Of a DNA stretch of 64,000 nucleotides, positions 1-11,314 are shown in pieces. Every line of letters starts with the position of its first letter. Position 1 is the stretch's first letter. The notes beneath the pieces are model-generated. The model did not search any database, was not told where the DNA came from, and saw nothing but the letters and a program-made list of their open reading frames with translations. Location of the stretch: contig NC_092680.1 in assembly GCF_964355755.1 (NCBI RefSeq), forward strand, positions 7,541,001 through 7,605,000, read 5' to 3'. A program made the translations under genes and the position numbers. This DNA is from Antedon mediterranea. Lineage: Eukaryota > Echinodermata > Crinoidea > Comatulida > Antedonidae.

Positions 1-900
1 ATTTAGAATAACTGTTCTGTATTTATAAATAATTAAGTGTCATAGGCATAAATAATAATCCTCATGAAACAGAGAAAAAAGTGTTTCCGTTTAATTAATT
101 ACTGACCACTACGAGAGAGAGATTACATTAATGTAGCCTATAGTTTCTTTATAAGTTTATAATAATATTGTTAAGTGTTTAATGTATGCCCTTAGAGCTA
201 CAGTAGTAGTATAAAATGTTTTCTATTTATTGTTCAAGGTTATTGTTGAATTGTTCAATTTTGGTTAATACGTTTTTAAAGTTAAAATGTTCACTAATAT
301 CCTATAATTTAGCATCAAATTATATAAATGTCTATATAGTAGACCTAATTGATGATTACAATTCTGTACATATAAAAATTAATAATGTGATTATAGGTTT
401 GTAATTTGTAATAGGCCTACAATATATGGCAACTGTGTTTTAATGGCTTTTGAACCTTAAGGAAATAAATAACTTATTCCTCACAATTTTGTATTCATTG
501 CAGAATGTACACATCGTACTACCAAATATATCAATAGTAAAACTTCAAATCACAGTATATAAAGCACTATATTTATCGCGGCGAATATGCGCAATTAGAG
601 AAAAGCGCGCGTAATTATGTTCGTAACACGAACTGACGAATGTCTGGCGAATCCATACGTTGATGACAAAAATCTTCACACGAACTGACGAATAGGTTAA
701 ATATTCAATTACTCGCTAATTAGTAATTATTTTCAATAACATTTCTTTTTAATGCAAACATACACTTATTCTTCGAATGATGAGCCAAAAAAAATCCGAT
801 ATTAAGTCTTTTGTTTTTGATATACTAATGTTTAAAAATTGATATTTTTTCAATCGCGTTTTTCTCGAAAGTGCGATATTGTATATTCGCCGGTTCGTGT
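1..900. other. AT-rich intergenic stretch, no gene seen
   Basis: No convincing coding sequence is visible; the short open frames are AT-rich and resemble nothing known to me. The word ACACGAACTGACGAAT occurs at about 635 and again at about 677, and a diverged inverted form (ATTCGCCGGTTCGTGT) lies near 887-902. This suggests the worn ends of a small inverted-repeat element at roughly 635-905. Confidence 0.4.
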
Positions 901-959
901 GACGAGTGACGAAATGCAGAACCACGCTATAAACTGATTCCCAGTTTTGCTAATTTTCG

Positions 960-1899
960 AAACTTCCTACCTTGGCAATGACCCTGATAGTCATTGGGTT
1001 AAGAGATTTAAAGAGTTGATGCATGACACAAACATTGCATTTTGGAAAAGTGAAATGCTAAGAAAATCGTCACTGCAGACATACTCTCTTATTAACTAAT
1101 CCGTGCCTTGAAAAATATTTATTGGATTGTACAGACTTTCTAGGATCTAGCCTCAAATTCAAACTACGTTCTAACACCCTTCCTTTAGGTCACAGGAGTT
1201 GTAAGTGGCTTCCTGAATATGATGGTAACTGTAAAATGTGTAAGAATGGTTTAGAAGACATTCAACATTTTCTTTCACATGTAACCAACTCAATGGCATA
1301 AGGATTGAAGAATATACCAAATTAGAATATATGTTAATCGATATCAATCATTTAGATGTACGGGAAAATGTTATCTCTGGTGACCTGAACACCAAATTAA
1401 ATCTTGTATTAGGTGGAACTGATAACTACTATCATTATGTGTATGACGTCGAATCCATATCAAATGTCTTTGATTGTTACTGTAAGCACTATGTTAAAAG
1501 AGCATGGGCACACAGATGTAATGTTCTAGGCGAGTAATGTTCATATCAATCAAACTAAATGATTGATATCTATCTCATTATAGTGTTAGGTCTACATTGT
1601 TGTTGCCCAATTCATTTTATATTGTACAGTTCCTACCTATTCTATTATTGTTTATTTCTTGTAATTTAGTATTTTTAGGTGTCAGTGGGTTTCCTGCTGC
1701 TGTAGTATTAATTTTCAATGGTATTGTAGTTACTGTAGTTGAATTGTTTTGACATTTTGACCTACGTCGACTTTTTATTGTAATTGTTATTTTCTATATC
1801 ATGTTGTTTTTTTTTGTACATTTCTTTTGGATGCACCTTCCATTTGGTCGAGTGCCACTGTTGTAAAAGTGTAATCTCCAAATAAATTATTATTATTAT
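960..1899 (+). mobile_element. non-LTR retrotransposon (LINE) 3' remnant
   Basis: In frame from 1137 the sequence reads LRSNTLPLGHRSCKWLPEYD and then CKMCKNGLEDIQHFLSH. This is the cysteine/histidine-rich segment that follows the reverse transcriptase in many LINEs (zf-RVT type). A second open piece at 1331-1537 is in another frame and ends HRCNVLGE-stop, so the copy is frameshifted and dead. The stretch after it ends in AAATAAATTATTATTATTATAA near 1880-1899, a typical LINE 3' tail with short tandem repeats. The element is 5' truncated. I do not assign a clade. Confidence 0.7.
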
Positions 1900-2733
1900 A
1901 ATACTTATGATTGGTGTGGTGTGTGGTGGCAGGTGGTGTTGAGCAGCTTGCCACGACACGTACTTGTTCCGGTTCCGTTTCCATTTCCTATTTGAATAAA
2001 ACGCTCCGCTTTGAATAAACCCCCCGATAAACCCACTCGAATAAACTCCTCCTTCCCAGCATAGAACATTGTTTGGAAAATTCAAAACACAAGACAACTA
2101 TACAAATGCATAATTAGTATTCTATATTTGTTTAATTGTATTGAGCACACATGAACCAATTACTATTATAAACAATGTTTTAAAAAATCAGCTTGAAACA
2201 CCAGTTTAATTAAACATATTAGGCCTACATGTAGGCCTAGACTCAATCAATGAAACATGGCCTGTATTGCGTTTAATATATCATATCTTCCTAGAAATCA
2301 TTCTTATACAGTATAAATAAATAATTACATTTATTTATTATTCATTCACCCGCAATGTTTAAAATAAATGAATGAAAGGAGCAATCGTACGTGATACAAC
2401 CAGCGCATCATTTCTTACGACATCAACATGACGTAACGTAATATATACGTAATTACAAATGAGTCTCTTCCAAAAAAAATGGATACGTGAATTCGATAAA
2501 ATAACAACGATATACCGGTATCGTACGTTACTTAATATTGCACTTCTCTTTCGTTATTTCAATCTTATTTTATGAATCTTATATATCACCATACCTTATA
2601 CACAAACGTTTATAGGATAAGGGAATATTTTATATAACATTATTTTCATTACAGTCCAACAGTATGTTAGATGAGTTTTTTAATAAAAATGTAAAATAAT
2701 CTTAGTCCCTTTTTTCAAACAATTTATACAATC

Positions 2734-2758
2734 TGCCAAGTCAGTCAGTCAGTCAGTC
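2734..2758. repeat. AGTC microsatellite
   Basis: Short perfect tetranucleotide run (AGTCAGTCAGTCAGTC) with imperfect edges. Confidence 0.8.
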
Positions 2759-2983
2759 GGTAGGACACTTCAGGAGGACGTAAGCATTTCTTCATGTTTT
2801 AACTGGGTAAGATAGTAGGCCTACCAATTAGTACAAGACATTATACTATAATAACTTCCATCAACGTAACTATTCAACATCAAAGTGTGGCATTCGTACA
2901 CTTCTATACCATGTTTAAAAAAATATTTTATCGTAGCTTTTTGGGCTATCCCCCTGGAAATCTCTTATAGATGTATTTTCTGT

Positions 2984-3073
2984 AAAGCTCTGATGTGATG
3001 TGCTCATATATATGTGTCATATCACTACCATATTTGGGCATATCACACCTTTTTTATCAAACTATTTTGATTA
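2984..3073. mobile_element. MITE family A, degenerate copy
   Basis: Shares AAGCTCTG, GATGTGCTCATATAT, CATATCACTACCATATTTGG and ATCAAACTATTTTGAT with the better copies at 26885-27034 and 57325-57452, but parts of both ends are missing. Confidence 0.6.
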
Positions 3074-3100
3074 AATACTTAATAAATAAATAAATGATGA

Positions 3101-3435
3101 TTAATCATCAATTGGCATTGTACAAAGTTTGCACTTGATCGTAACCGATTGTCCGGGCTTTTTAAATACTTTTTCCCAACTTTCAACGTGTTCATTCGTT
3201 GTCATGCCAACACCAAGGCGAACATGACCAATATTCGAATCTTGAAGAATATAATCCTTGTCACGAACAAGCAGTAACACAGTAACATCTTCGGCAGTAG
3301 TGGTACTTGCTAATGGGATTGAGAATGCTTCTTTAAATACAGGGTTTAATTTTGCTCGACGAACGGTCGTCTGGTGTTTGTGTACATTCAGCTCTTCGCC
3401 TTTCGACTCGGTAACTTCAATGTTTACATACGGAT
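3101..3435 (-). CDS. C2CD4-like exon 3 (rest of C2B and stop)
   Basis: 335 nt, entered in phase 1 (acceptor TTTTTTTTTCAG|ATCCG), ending TAA at 3103-3101. Encodes DPYVNIEVTESKGEE, TTVRRAKLNPVFKEAFSIPL and VLLLVRDKDYILQDSNIGHV. The SDPYV-type aspartate and the D-x-D pair of loop 3 are kept, so this C2 may still bind Ca2+. The final strand (SWEKVFKKPGQSVTIKCKL) is also synaptotagmin-like. Confidence 0.85.
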
Positions 3436-6400
3436 CTGAAAAAAAAAGAAATCCTCATAAGGCTTGATAAACTATAGTTTTACGTTGGATCTCAACACGT
3501 TATACTATAATATAATGATTTTTAACGGGAGTAGAAAATGTATTTAGTGTATTTAATGAATGAATGAATTTAAAACCAAAAGTATAATGGCGTAGTTTAT
3601 CCTTAATTTAATTCTTTCATTGCCAATCGTACATTTATGACATTTTCAATTATGACAAAGGAGAAAAAGTATTAGGCCATAATAGAGATACAATGATGAA
3701 TTTAAAACCAAAAGTATAATGGAGAAAATTATTTGATTGCCAATCGACAAGATATGACATTTTCATATACTATGAAAGACAAAGTATAGTAGGCCCTAAT
3801 AGACAGAGACACAATAATGTATTAATCATGGGCCTATAAATTAGGTTCATGTTTTAATTGAGAAAGTTAGCATAAGATCAGTTGATCATTAGGCCTATTA
3901 TGAATACTAATAAACACAAGCTTGTTTAACCTTTCCCCTGAACAATCAAAGCAGGCTTTAATATAGTAATATTAATTATGTGTCCGGGTGATTAAGGTAA
4001 TAATGTGTGACCTATTAAAATGGTAAACAGTCTGTCGTCGGGAAAAATTTTAACATGTTTTATTTTCTCCCGACGAGACGACTTGTCGTACGACGCTGTC
4101 TGAGTTGGCATTTAGACAACTGGTTTTAGGTATTTTTTATTTAAACTTATTTATAGAGATGGCCCCAGCATTGCTGATAATCAATGGGTTAAAATTGAAC
4201 GGAACTATTTTGGGAAAAACCATGGACCTATCTAATTTATAGGTCCATGGTAAAACAAAAGGCCTAAACCTACCACAATTGTAAGATCCTGTACGGTAAT
4301 AGTTCTTTTAACAATACACATTTTATTTTTTCCTCTCGCGTCGGAAATTCAGATTTAGATCAATTTCTACATTACTACGTCCTTTACCTCCAATCAATAT
4401 CTATATGGTCAAACGTGTTTCTATAATAATTTTGTTATAAAAAGAATCTTTTCTGATTCAGTCTTTCACTGATACGTAACTAAGCGCTTATTCTTTTGTC
4501 AATGCACACATACTAATCTTATTGCAATTAAATTTAATTGTATTTCGATCTATTTTACTGTTGAATGTATTTTAAGTACTGAAGTAATGTCCTTAACTAA
4601 AGACAATCAATCTGCTTTGTTCAAGAATAAACATTTCGTGCAATAGATTAGACACAGGAAAAGCAAAATATATCCTGTTGTTGGGTAGTCATTAGCAGGC
4701 CTAGTTGTTTTATCATAAGCCACACTACGTTTTTGTACTTTCGCAGTGTTTCAATGGATACTACTTAGCAACGAACAATCGTAACTTATATTTTTCAATC
4801 GGGTGACGTAGACGTTAACAAAACAGAGCTCCGACACCTCTCATTAAGAAAATTAAATCATTGTGACGTATTCACAGCGACGTCGGGGAATAATTGTAAT
4901 AATTACGATGTTGGCTCCGAAGACGTATTGTTTACTTATTTTGTAACAATCTCAGTAATCACAAGCAATTACATGAAACCTGGCAAGTTACGTAATAGTA
5001 CAAAAACAGAATGCATACAAGTACCAAAGTAATCTAATAACGTCGTGAAGTTCAACTAATCCCGAACACGCCACGCGTGGTGAAATGGAATGGAAATAGG
5101 CCTAATGTTTGTGTAAAGAAATGTGTTTCGTTTTTATAACGACATTTGTTAACGTTAGTTATATCGGAGCAAGAGGCTGAGTAAATGTGCGACGATTATT
5201 ACAGTGCGACAGTACAAACGTTGAGAAAATTTACCTGGCGAGCCTCCAATAGGACACCTGGCCAAGCCTTCTGCTTTGACAATAGTAATCATCAGGTTGT
5301 TTCGGTTAAGGCACAGTGAAGCTGTCAATGTGCTATTGTTCTCCTGTGTAATAATAAGAATTAGAACACATTATTAATATTTCGGAATACTTTGTAATTG
5401 TAAAGGTAAAATGAAAATTAGTTCTTTGGGATGGATACCCAATACCCAACACTGCCAATTCAATGTCTCAACATTTTTTTATTCTTATTGAAGGAGAAAC
5501 TTGGTTCACTAATGTCCCAAAATATCATCAGAATATAAAAATAAACATATACAAAAATATTGAATAAATTAATTTTAGCTCTTGTACAAATGCATTAATC
5601 AACGCATCTATTTTGGTTTGAATCGTGTGGACAGAGCGTTCAACTCAACTCGTATAACTCAATTTATGAACAATTTAATTAAAATTATCACGTAGTATTG
5701 GTTTATGTGTCTCTTTTCCCTTTCACTTAAATATTATTACCGAATATTTGACGACAAATTTATTACTGTAGATCAATGACCACAATTATTACTAATTTAT
5801 CGACATATTCAGTCTTAAAAAAAAAATTAATTATGAAGTACCCCTGCAATTTCTTGTCTGCTATAACCTTTTCTACTTTATGGGTAACTGTTTATGCCTT
5901 TCTGACAAATACAGTATTGCATGCCTCTTGTCAACGTTTTTCTGCGCGCCAGCTGTCTGGCTGAATGGTTCCAGTCGCTAGCTAACTAATTTTCAGACTT
6001 ACTTTATGATTCAGTATAAACAATAAATAAAAAAGAGATGCAAACTATTTTAGATATATTATTTAGACAGTTAATTAGAATCGATGGCGGTTAGTTAGTA
6101 TAGGTCTGAATGTGGCATGCAAAGTGTACGTAGCATCGAATGAATGGCGAAATAAAGCATTGGAACTTACTTACCGTATATTGGAGACATGGTTTCACGT
6201 TTGCTTTAATTTCATGAATACTTTCATCGATAAGGAAATTTAGTGGCTGGATGATATCACCAATATGTTCAGCGCGTCTCAGATTCGACTTCTTTGACAA
6301 AACTTTGATCCTAAGATTCAAATGCATCAGCTGTAAAGGTTTTATGTTGGTATACGAAAAGTTTTGATTAAATTGAGGATCACGAGTGCCTTTCATGTTA

Positions 6401-7392
6401 ATTGTTTTGTATTTCGGGTGGTTTTTCTCAGGAGTTAGACTTAGTTTTAGTATTGGATTTATCGGACCTGTATACACACTTCCGCCTAAATTTTCTGCGC
6501 GTATTACTTCGACGTCAAGGTAATCACGTTGGCGAATGTACTGAAGTTTTAAATGAACTTCACCTAAATCTCTTACAACACTTCTTCTCCTCATACAATG
6601 TAGGTGTAACATATCTGGTTGCAGCGCACGTAATGAACGGCTACGTTTTTTTTGGTATTTAATGTCTCCAAGCAGAGGCATAGACGCTCTCCTGTTTACA
6701 GAAGACGACGTCTGCATTGCGTTCGGGTTGACATGCATCATGGTAGACGCTCTGATTAAGGTCGGTGTCGACGGAAAAGACATCGGTCTGTTTTGAACCG
6801 GATTTGAGTTGCCTAAATGTCCGTGACTTTGACTGGATGATAAGCCAAATCCCGCTTTGGAAATACAATTTTTATGAACCAAAGGTGAACTGGCAGGGGA
6901 TAATGAACCTCTGGAAGACGGAGAAGTACTTGACCAATCATACATACCGTCCAAAGATCCTGCAATAAATGTGTCGTAGTCTATTTGTTGAACAGTTAGA
7001 TTTTGCTCAGTTGCTTGATATTTGTTCTTTTTGCGGTAAAGTGATTCTTTTCTTGAAGTTTTTGGACTCTCTGCTAAAAAGGAAAATCCGTATGGTGTTC
7101 TCTTCATCCGAAGGTGTGGTAAGGACGGCCTGTCGTTGGTATTAAAACTTGCACAATCCGAAATGGCATCGTCAGATGTAATCTCGCTAGTAGGCCTAGT
7201 TACTAACCGAGTTGGCCGATTGCGAGGTATTACAAATTTCGGTACTGTATCAGGTGTAATGATTATTCTAGATAGTGGATTCATTTCAGCTCTCTTTGGT
7301 ACTCGATTGTGAGTATGCTGTAAAGGACAGTCTTGCGATATTTGTTTAGTGATATTAGTTTGGTGATGATTAAAGTTTGTACACGCTGTCAT
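3101..7392 (-). CDS. C2CD4-family protein with tandem C2 domains (whole gene, 3 exons)
   Basis: Joining 7392-6175, 5343-5235 and 3435-3101 gives 1,662 nt: 553 residues plus TAA. Residues 1-250 are low complexity. They include TPDTVPKFVIPRNRP (about 47-61) and TPYGFSFLAESPKTSRKESL (about 98-117), the two signature motifs of vertebrate C2CD4 proteins (compare TPDKIPDFFIPPKL and YGFAMLAESPHTRRKESLFH, recalled from C2CD4C). A first C2 domain follows (about 288-405; NLRIKVLSKKSNLRR is C2CD4-like) and then a second, synaptotagmin-like C2 domain (about 407-545) containing SPDPYVNIEV and TTVRRAKLNPVFKEAF. Vertebrate C2CD4 proteins stop after the first C2. They are nuclear or cytoplasmic proteins linked to endothelial and islet biology and lack clear Ca2+ sites. 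The exact function here is unknown. The gene lies 3.9 kb downstream of DMXL on the same strand. A synaptotagmin or TC2N relative is the alternative, but the N-terminal motifs argue for C2CD4. Confidence 0.85.
3436..5234 (-). other. C2CD4-like intron 2
   Basis: AT-rich intron. It contains a near repeat of GAATTTAAAACCAAAAGTATAATGG (about 3566 and 3698), a stem-loop at 4220-4250 and an inverted TCTGTCGTCGGGA / TCCCGACGAGACGAC pair near 4031-4085. No gene seen. Confidence 0.5.
4220..4250. repeat. perfect 12-bp stem-loop
   Basis: CCATGGACCTAT, a 7-base spacer, then ATAGGTCCATGG: a perfect inverted repeat within the C2CD4-like intron. Confidence 0.8.
5235..5343 (-). CDS. C2CD4-like exon 2 (start of C2B)
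   Basis: 109 nt, phase 0 to phase 1. Acceptor TTACACAG|GAG, donor GCCAG|GTAAAT. Encodes ENNSTLTASLCLNRNN, LMITIVKAEGLARCPIGGSP: the first beta strands and loop 1 of a type I C2 domain. Confidence 0.85.
5344..6174 (-). other. C2CD4-like intron 1
   Basis: AT-rich; no repeat family member or coding segment recognised. The donor at its upstream end is ACG|GTAAGT. Confidence 0.5.
6175..7392 (-). CDS. C2CD4-like exon 1 (start codon, N-terminal motifs, C2A)
   Basis: 406 codons, phase 0 exit, donor ACG|GTAAGT. The ATG at 7392-7390 is the first in frame after a TAA 15-18 bases upstream, so it is the likely start. TTCAG just before it could also be the acceptor of a 5' UTR intron. The exon holds the TPDTVPKFVIP and RTPYGFSFLAESP motifs, a serine-rich stretch (SSTSPSSRGSLSPASSP), a basic patch (YQKKRSRSLRA and MRRRSVV) and the first C2 domain. 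The C2A loop reads GPINPILKL where calcium-binding C2 domains have SDPYVK, so an aspartate ligand is lost. Confidence 0.85.
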
Positions 7393-7999
7393 CCTGAACC
7401 AATGTTGTTATTATTCAGTTTTGTCAAGTTACTTTACAAAATACAATATACCTCTCAGCGTATAAGGAATCAAGATATATACTATCTTTCCATGCTGTGA
7501 TCGAGCACTTCGATGAAACACATTCGCGTTACTCACTGACACAAGTAAACACGGATTGATCATCTTATAGGCCGTGTAGACATGCGCAGTGCTAACAGAT
7601 TAGCAATACATAATTGAAACGGAATATTGTAATAGTATACGGTGTACTTCTAGAAATAGAATAATAATCACTGCAAATGAGATTTGATCATAGTGACCGC
7701 GATGATTGAATTTTACCCACCAAATACGGAGGTAAGTATAACGACATATAATGACGAATATACGATGTAAATAGATACTATATTAAAAGTACATTTTGGT
7801 GAATTAAATAAGCGATACGAATCACTATAGGTTTTGAGGCTATACGACCGCGGTCTTTCTTCCGACAGATTTTATAAATGATAATTTAATTATCATTATA
7901 TACCGGTACACTGGATTGTACGGTCACATTATTAGTTTGGTCATCGGTCGTTGGAAATCGAAATCTCCCTAAATTCGTCGTTAGATTGTCACTCAGAGG

Positions 8000-8153
8000 C
8001 AGTAGCGTGGTAACCCACAGAGTAAAGGTCCCTGGTTTAGCACTCCTAAGGGGCACTCCGAAACTGGGTAGTTGCATTGGGCTGCTCATTCTGGGGCCCT
8101 TTGAGCTCTGGGCCCCTGGGTTTAGCCAGAGCGCTTATAGCCGTTACGATACT
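8000..8153 (-). mobile_element. hAT-like MITE, inverted copy of the 22834 element
   Basis: In reverse orientation it matches 22834-23013: GGTCCCTGGTTTAGC, CACTCCGAAACTGGGTAGTTGCATTG and GGGGCCCTTTGAGCTCTGGG. The ends are diverged forms of CAGTGGCGTAA (CAGTAGCGTGGTAA on the left, TTACGATACTG on the right). Confidence 0.6.
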
Positions 8154-9577
8154 GTCTAGAGGGTGTGGGAGCGAAGCGAGCGTTCCCTATGGTATTGGTA
8201 AATTCTTGTCTTACCGTACTTTATCTGCTACTTTATAAAGTACTGCATTTTAATAATAATAACAATTATAAACAAAATTTTATATAATATCATTAAGTTT
8301 CATTTATTCTTTGACGTTCGAAAGAGTATTAATAATTTAAAACTATAGCTATCAACGTAAATATACAACTATTGTTTTCATCAAACCTTACTGTGTTTTT
8401 ATACTTATATATTATCAAATAAATGAAAACAGAAAATAACCCCCCAAAAATGTCCATCATTTACACTTACTATTTTATTACCGCTATACACGTATCATTA
8501 AATGATATTTATTCTTGCTTTACGTATATCTAATTTACATTAATAGACGATAAACAATTAGTTAATTAATATAAAATAAAATATTTTTGTTACTACTTCT
8601 TAATTGCTGTACGTTGGTACAACGTTTAATGCTGGTAATTTAAGTCAATAGTACATTATTCATATTAGCCTCGGTCTCATCCAAATACAATAAACGTGAT
8701 TGACCTTATATTTATCTAAATACAAATATCATAATTATTACAAATAATGTTTAATGATATTATTTAGGCCGGGAGGACGGCGGATTTAGTTTTATTCATT
8801 CGCTAATCATGATGCGTCTAAAACCAATACGTATTTTCCGAGTACAATAATTCTGCAAAGTTGAATTGCTTATTTTCAGTTGAACTATCAACTTCTAAAA
8901 CACACTAAATGACGGTATGTTATTGCTATTAAAAATTAAATATTTATTTGTAACGACATATAACATTAACATATGGAAAATACAACATGCTTCCTCACCA
9001 GTTCCTTCTTTTTTACACTAAATTTCACGTTTTGGTAAATTTCTAGCCTATAAGGTATTTAACACAGCACAGTAAATCAATAACACTGATTTGATCTCAA
9101 CATAAAAAAAATAAAAACATTTCTTCCGGTGAGAAATGACGTCATAAGTTACGTAGGTGGGAGTACTAGATCGACCTACACACACATTACAACATCTTAA
9201 TTAATGTTATGCTTATATAAAAATGAAAATATGTATGATTATTTATAGGAATAAAACTGCATAGACTACAATAACATAAACAATAAACGAATCCATTTTT
9301 TTTTATTAATTATAGGCTTATCATGCTTATTTTTGTATTTTCTTAATTGGTGAATAAACCTTTATGCATTAAAATAAAATTGATTACGTGGAATGGAAAT
9401 AAGTTGAATGTAAAGGATATTAAAAGTACTGATAAGAGATAATATGAATAAGAATGAAAAAAAAAAGATAATTACATGGCACCTCACAATGGATAACATT
9501 TAGCAATCCTGGGTTGCTAGGTCAGTATAGCGTGCATGCATCAATATACTAGTATGAACATGCGTGTATAAAATAAC

Positions 9578-9761
9578 GGCCAATTTACACAGACGAGCAG
9601 TAACGGTAAGCGGAAAACCGCGTAGCTTGTCCCACGTAGAATCTGTATCTATCCTAAGTAGAAACCGTCCGTCCTCACCGCGATGGTGTAAATGGTCATA
9701 AGCAATAACTTAGATTCGATGTTTTTTTATTACCGTTACCGCTTGTCTGTGTAAATTGGCC
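9578..9761. mobile_element. 184-bp TIR element (MITE)
   Basis: The left end (GGCCAATTTACACAGACGAG, then CAGTAACGGTAA) and right end (TTACCGTTACCG, then CTTGTCTGTGTAAATTGGCC) are inverted repeats of about 32 bp. The inside has no coding capacity. A diverged partial copy is at 61265-61420. No convincing target-site duplication was seen. Confidence 0.8.
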
Positions 9762-9944
9762 TTTTCGCTAGTACCATCTACTGACATCAAGTCGAAGGAT
9801 AGAAGTGTACCACTGAGAAAATTAATGTTTATTCATAAAATTTTCAAATAAATAATTTTATATTTACAAAATTCTTTTTTATAATAAAAGTTAAGCACAA
9901 CCGAGTAGTGAGGATATCACCAAATCATTGGCGTTTATTTTTAC

Positions 9945-10033
9945 AGTAGAACCTCTCCTTTGGGACACCCAGGAGACACCTCTATTAAGGGACACTTTCC
10001 CGTCAACGAGGGGGGTTTACAAAAGCAACCCTG
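9945..10033. mobile_element. MITE family C fragment
   Basis: AGTAGAACCTCTCCTTTGGGACACC and CTCTATTAAGGGACACTTT match the motifs of the fuller copy at 24019-24223. Confidence 0.5.
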
Positions 10034-10294
10034 AATCCTCCCTTGTTTTTCAAGAGGGTCAGATCTATCATTTATCTATTTATTACTGTTGTTTAGTTGG
10101 CAGAACATAAACAAAGAACTCAAATAAGCAAATACATTGATCGCAAAGTTAATGACAGACCATCAGACCACCGAAAAAGAGTCATGGAAACGATTAGCAT
10201 ACGGATGATGATGATGTATTTAAATCACTGTGCTGTAGACATACTCTTAATCAGTTTTACTTTTTAGTGACCTTTTATCTCGCCTCGGCTACTC

Positions 10295-10590
10295 AGCTTA
10301 GCAACACCAGGACCAATAGCTTAGCAACACCAGGACCAATAGTGTAGCAACACCAGGACCAATAGCTAAGCACACCAGGACCAATAGTGTAGCAACACCT
10401 AGACCAATAGTGTAGCAACATCTGGACCAATAGCTAAGCACCCCAGTACCAATAGCTAAGCACGCCAGGACCAATAGTGTAGTAACACCTGGACCAATAG
10501 TGTAGCAACACCTGGGCCAATAGCTTAGCAACACCAGGACCAATAGCTTAGCAACACCAGGACCAATAGCTTAGCAACACCAGGACCAAT
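10295..10590. repeat. 23-bp minisatellite, 13 units
   Basis: Unit AGCTTAGCAACACCAGGACCAAT, with variants AGTGTAGCAACACC and the 22-bp AGCTAAGCACACCAGG. I count 13 head-to-tail units. The outer units are identical and the inner ones diverged. It lies about 0.7-1.0 kb beyond the DMXL stop codon. Confidence 0.9.
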
Positions 10591-11220
10591 AGCTTATAAC
10601 TTATAAACATGATTTTTACATCAAGGTTTTTAACAAATAGTTTCATTAGTTTTTTTCCCTAACAAATATAGTTTTGCTTTGTCTCTATATACACACACTA
10701 ATTACAGGAGCATTATGTAAGTATGTACACGCATAAGAAACAATAAATAGTTTCTCTTCTTTTATACGATTTGGCCACCATGAAAAGATATGCAGTTAAT
10801 ATTTGGTTGCAATACGTAAAAACATAAAATAGTTGAAATACATACAAAAAAATAATGGTAATCACAGTAATTTGTTATTTTTCAACATAAATGGAATTTG
10901 GCAGACGAAAACAATAAAAAATTATCTCATTAGCTAAAGAAATAGACAAATCTCAAGAATAATACAAACATATTGTTTCTGTCAATACTGACAAATTGCT
11001 GCATATCTCATTGTGGATTCTAGGTAAGTTTGTGTAGTATGAAATTATCATTATATTATTAGAAAAGAAAATGAAGAATTCTTTAAATTGGTCCCCAAGG
11101 CAAACGTTATATTCTTTCTAATTCCTGGTGGTCCAAGCGAGACTTAACCCGCAATATGACTTTGTTCATTCAACTTTGAAATTATTATTTCATTCCAAAT
11201 CAGATACGTTTGGTTTGTTC

Positions 11221-11226
11221 TTTATT
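11221..11226 (-). promoter_or_regulatory. candidate DMXL polyadenylation signal AATAAA
   Basis: TTTATT on the plus strand reads AATAAA on the minus strand, about 90 bases after the DMXL stop codon (GGGAATAAAGAAC). It would give a very short 3' UTR; other signals further downstream are possible. Confidence 0.45.
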
Positions 11227-11314
11227 CCCTAATCACTTTCATTTTCCATATTGTCATTTCTCTAAGCAGCTTTCTAAAAGATTTAACCTTTCTTTTTCTT
11301 TACTTTAAAAGCAA

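Larger units (their letters stand above)
1900..3100. other. AT-rich 3' flank of the C2CD4-like gene
   Basis: This is downstream of the C2CD4-like stop codon, so its proximal part should include that gene's 3' UTR. No AATAAA was found close to the stop on the minus strand; the nearest clear ones are around 2330-2339, some 760 bases away. An (AGTC)n run lies at about 2734-2758 and a transposon fragment at 2984-3073. Nothing else is recognisable. Confidence 0.4.
7393..11220. other. intergenic region between the DMXL 3' end and the C2CD4-like 5' end
   Basis: Contains the presumed promoter and 5' UTR of the C2CD4-like gene near 7393-7900 (no clear TATA box picked out), a hAT-like MITE copy (8000-8153), a TIR element (9578-9761), a MITE fragment (9945-10033) and a 23-bp minisatellite (10295-10590). 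No coding sequence supported. Confidence 0.5.

Noticed and set aside
1762..2097. 111-residue minus-strand frame
   Set aside because: Runs across the 3' tail of the LINE remnant in antisense; no similarity or gene context.
3101..7392. Synaptotagmin, DOC2 or TC2N as the identity of the C2 gene
   Set aside because: No transmembrane segment is present, and the N-terminal TPDxxPxFxIP and YGFxxLAESPxTxRKESL motifs are those of C2CD4.
10298..10543. 81-residue minus-strand frame with a repeated LLSYW-like pattern
   Set aside because: Produced by the 23-bp minisatellite; unit lengths vary between 22 and 23, so no stable protein repeat exists.
10295..10590. CRISPR-like array
   Set aside because: Units are contiguous without unique spacers, and the DNA is eukaryotic.
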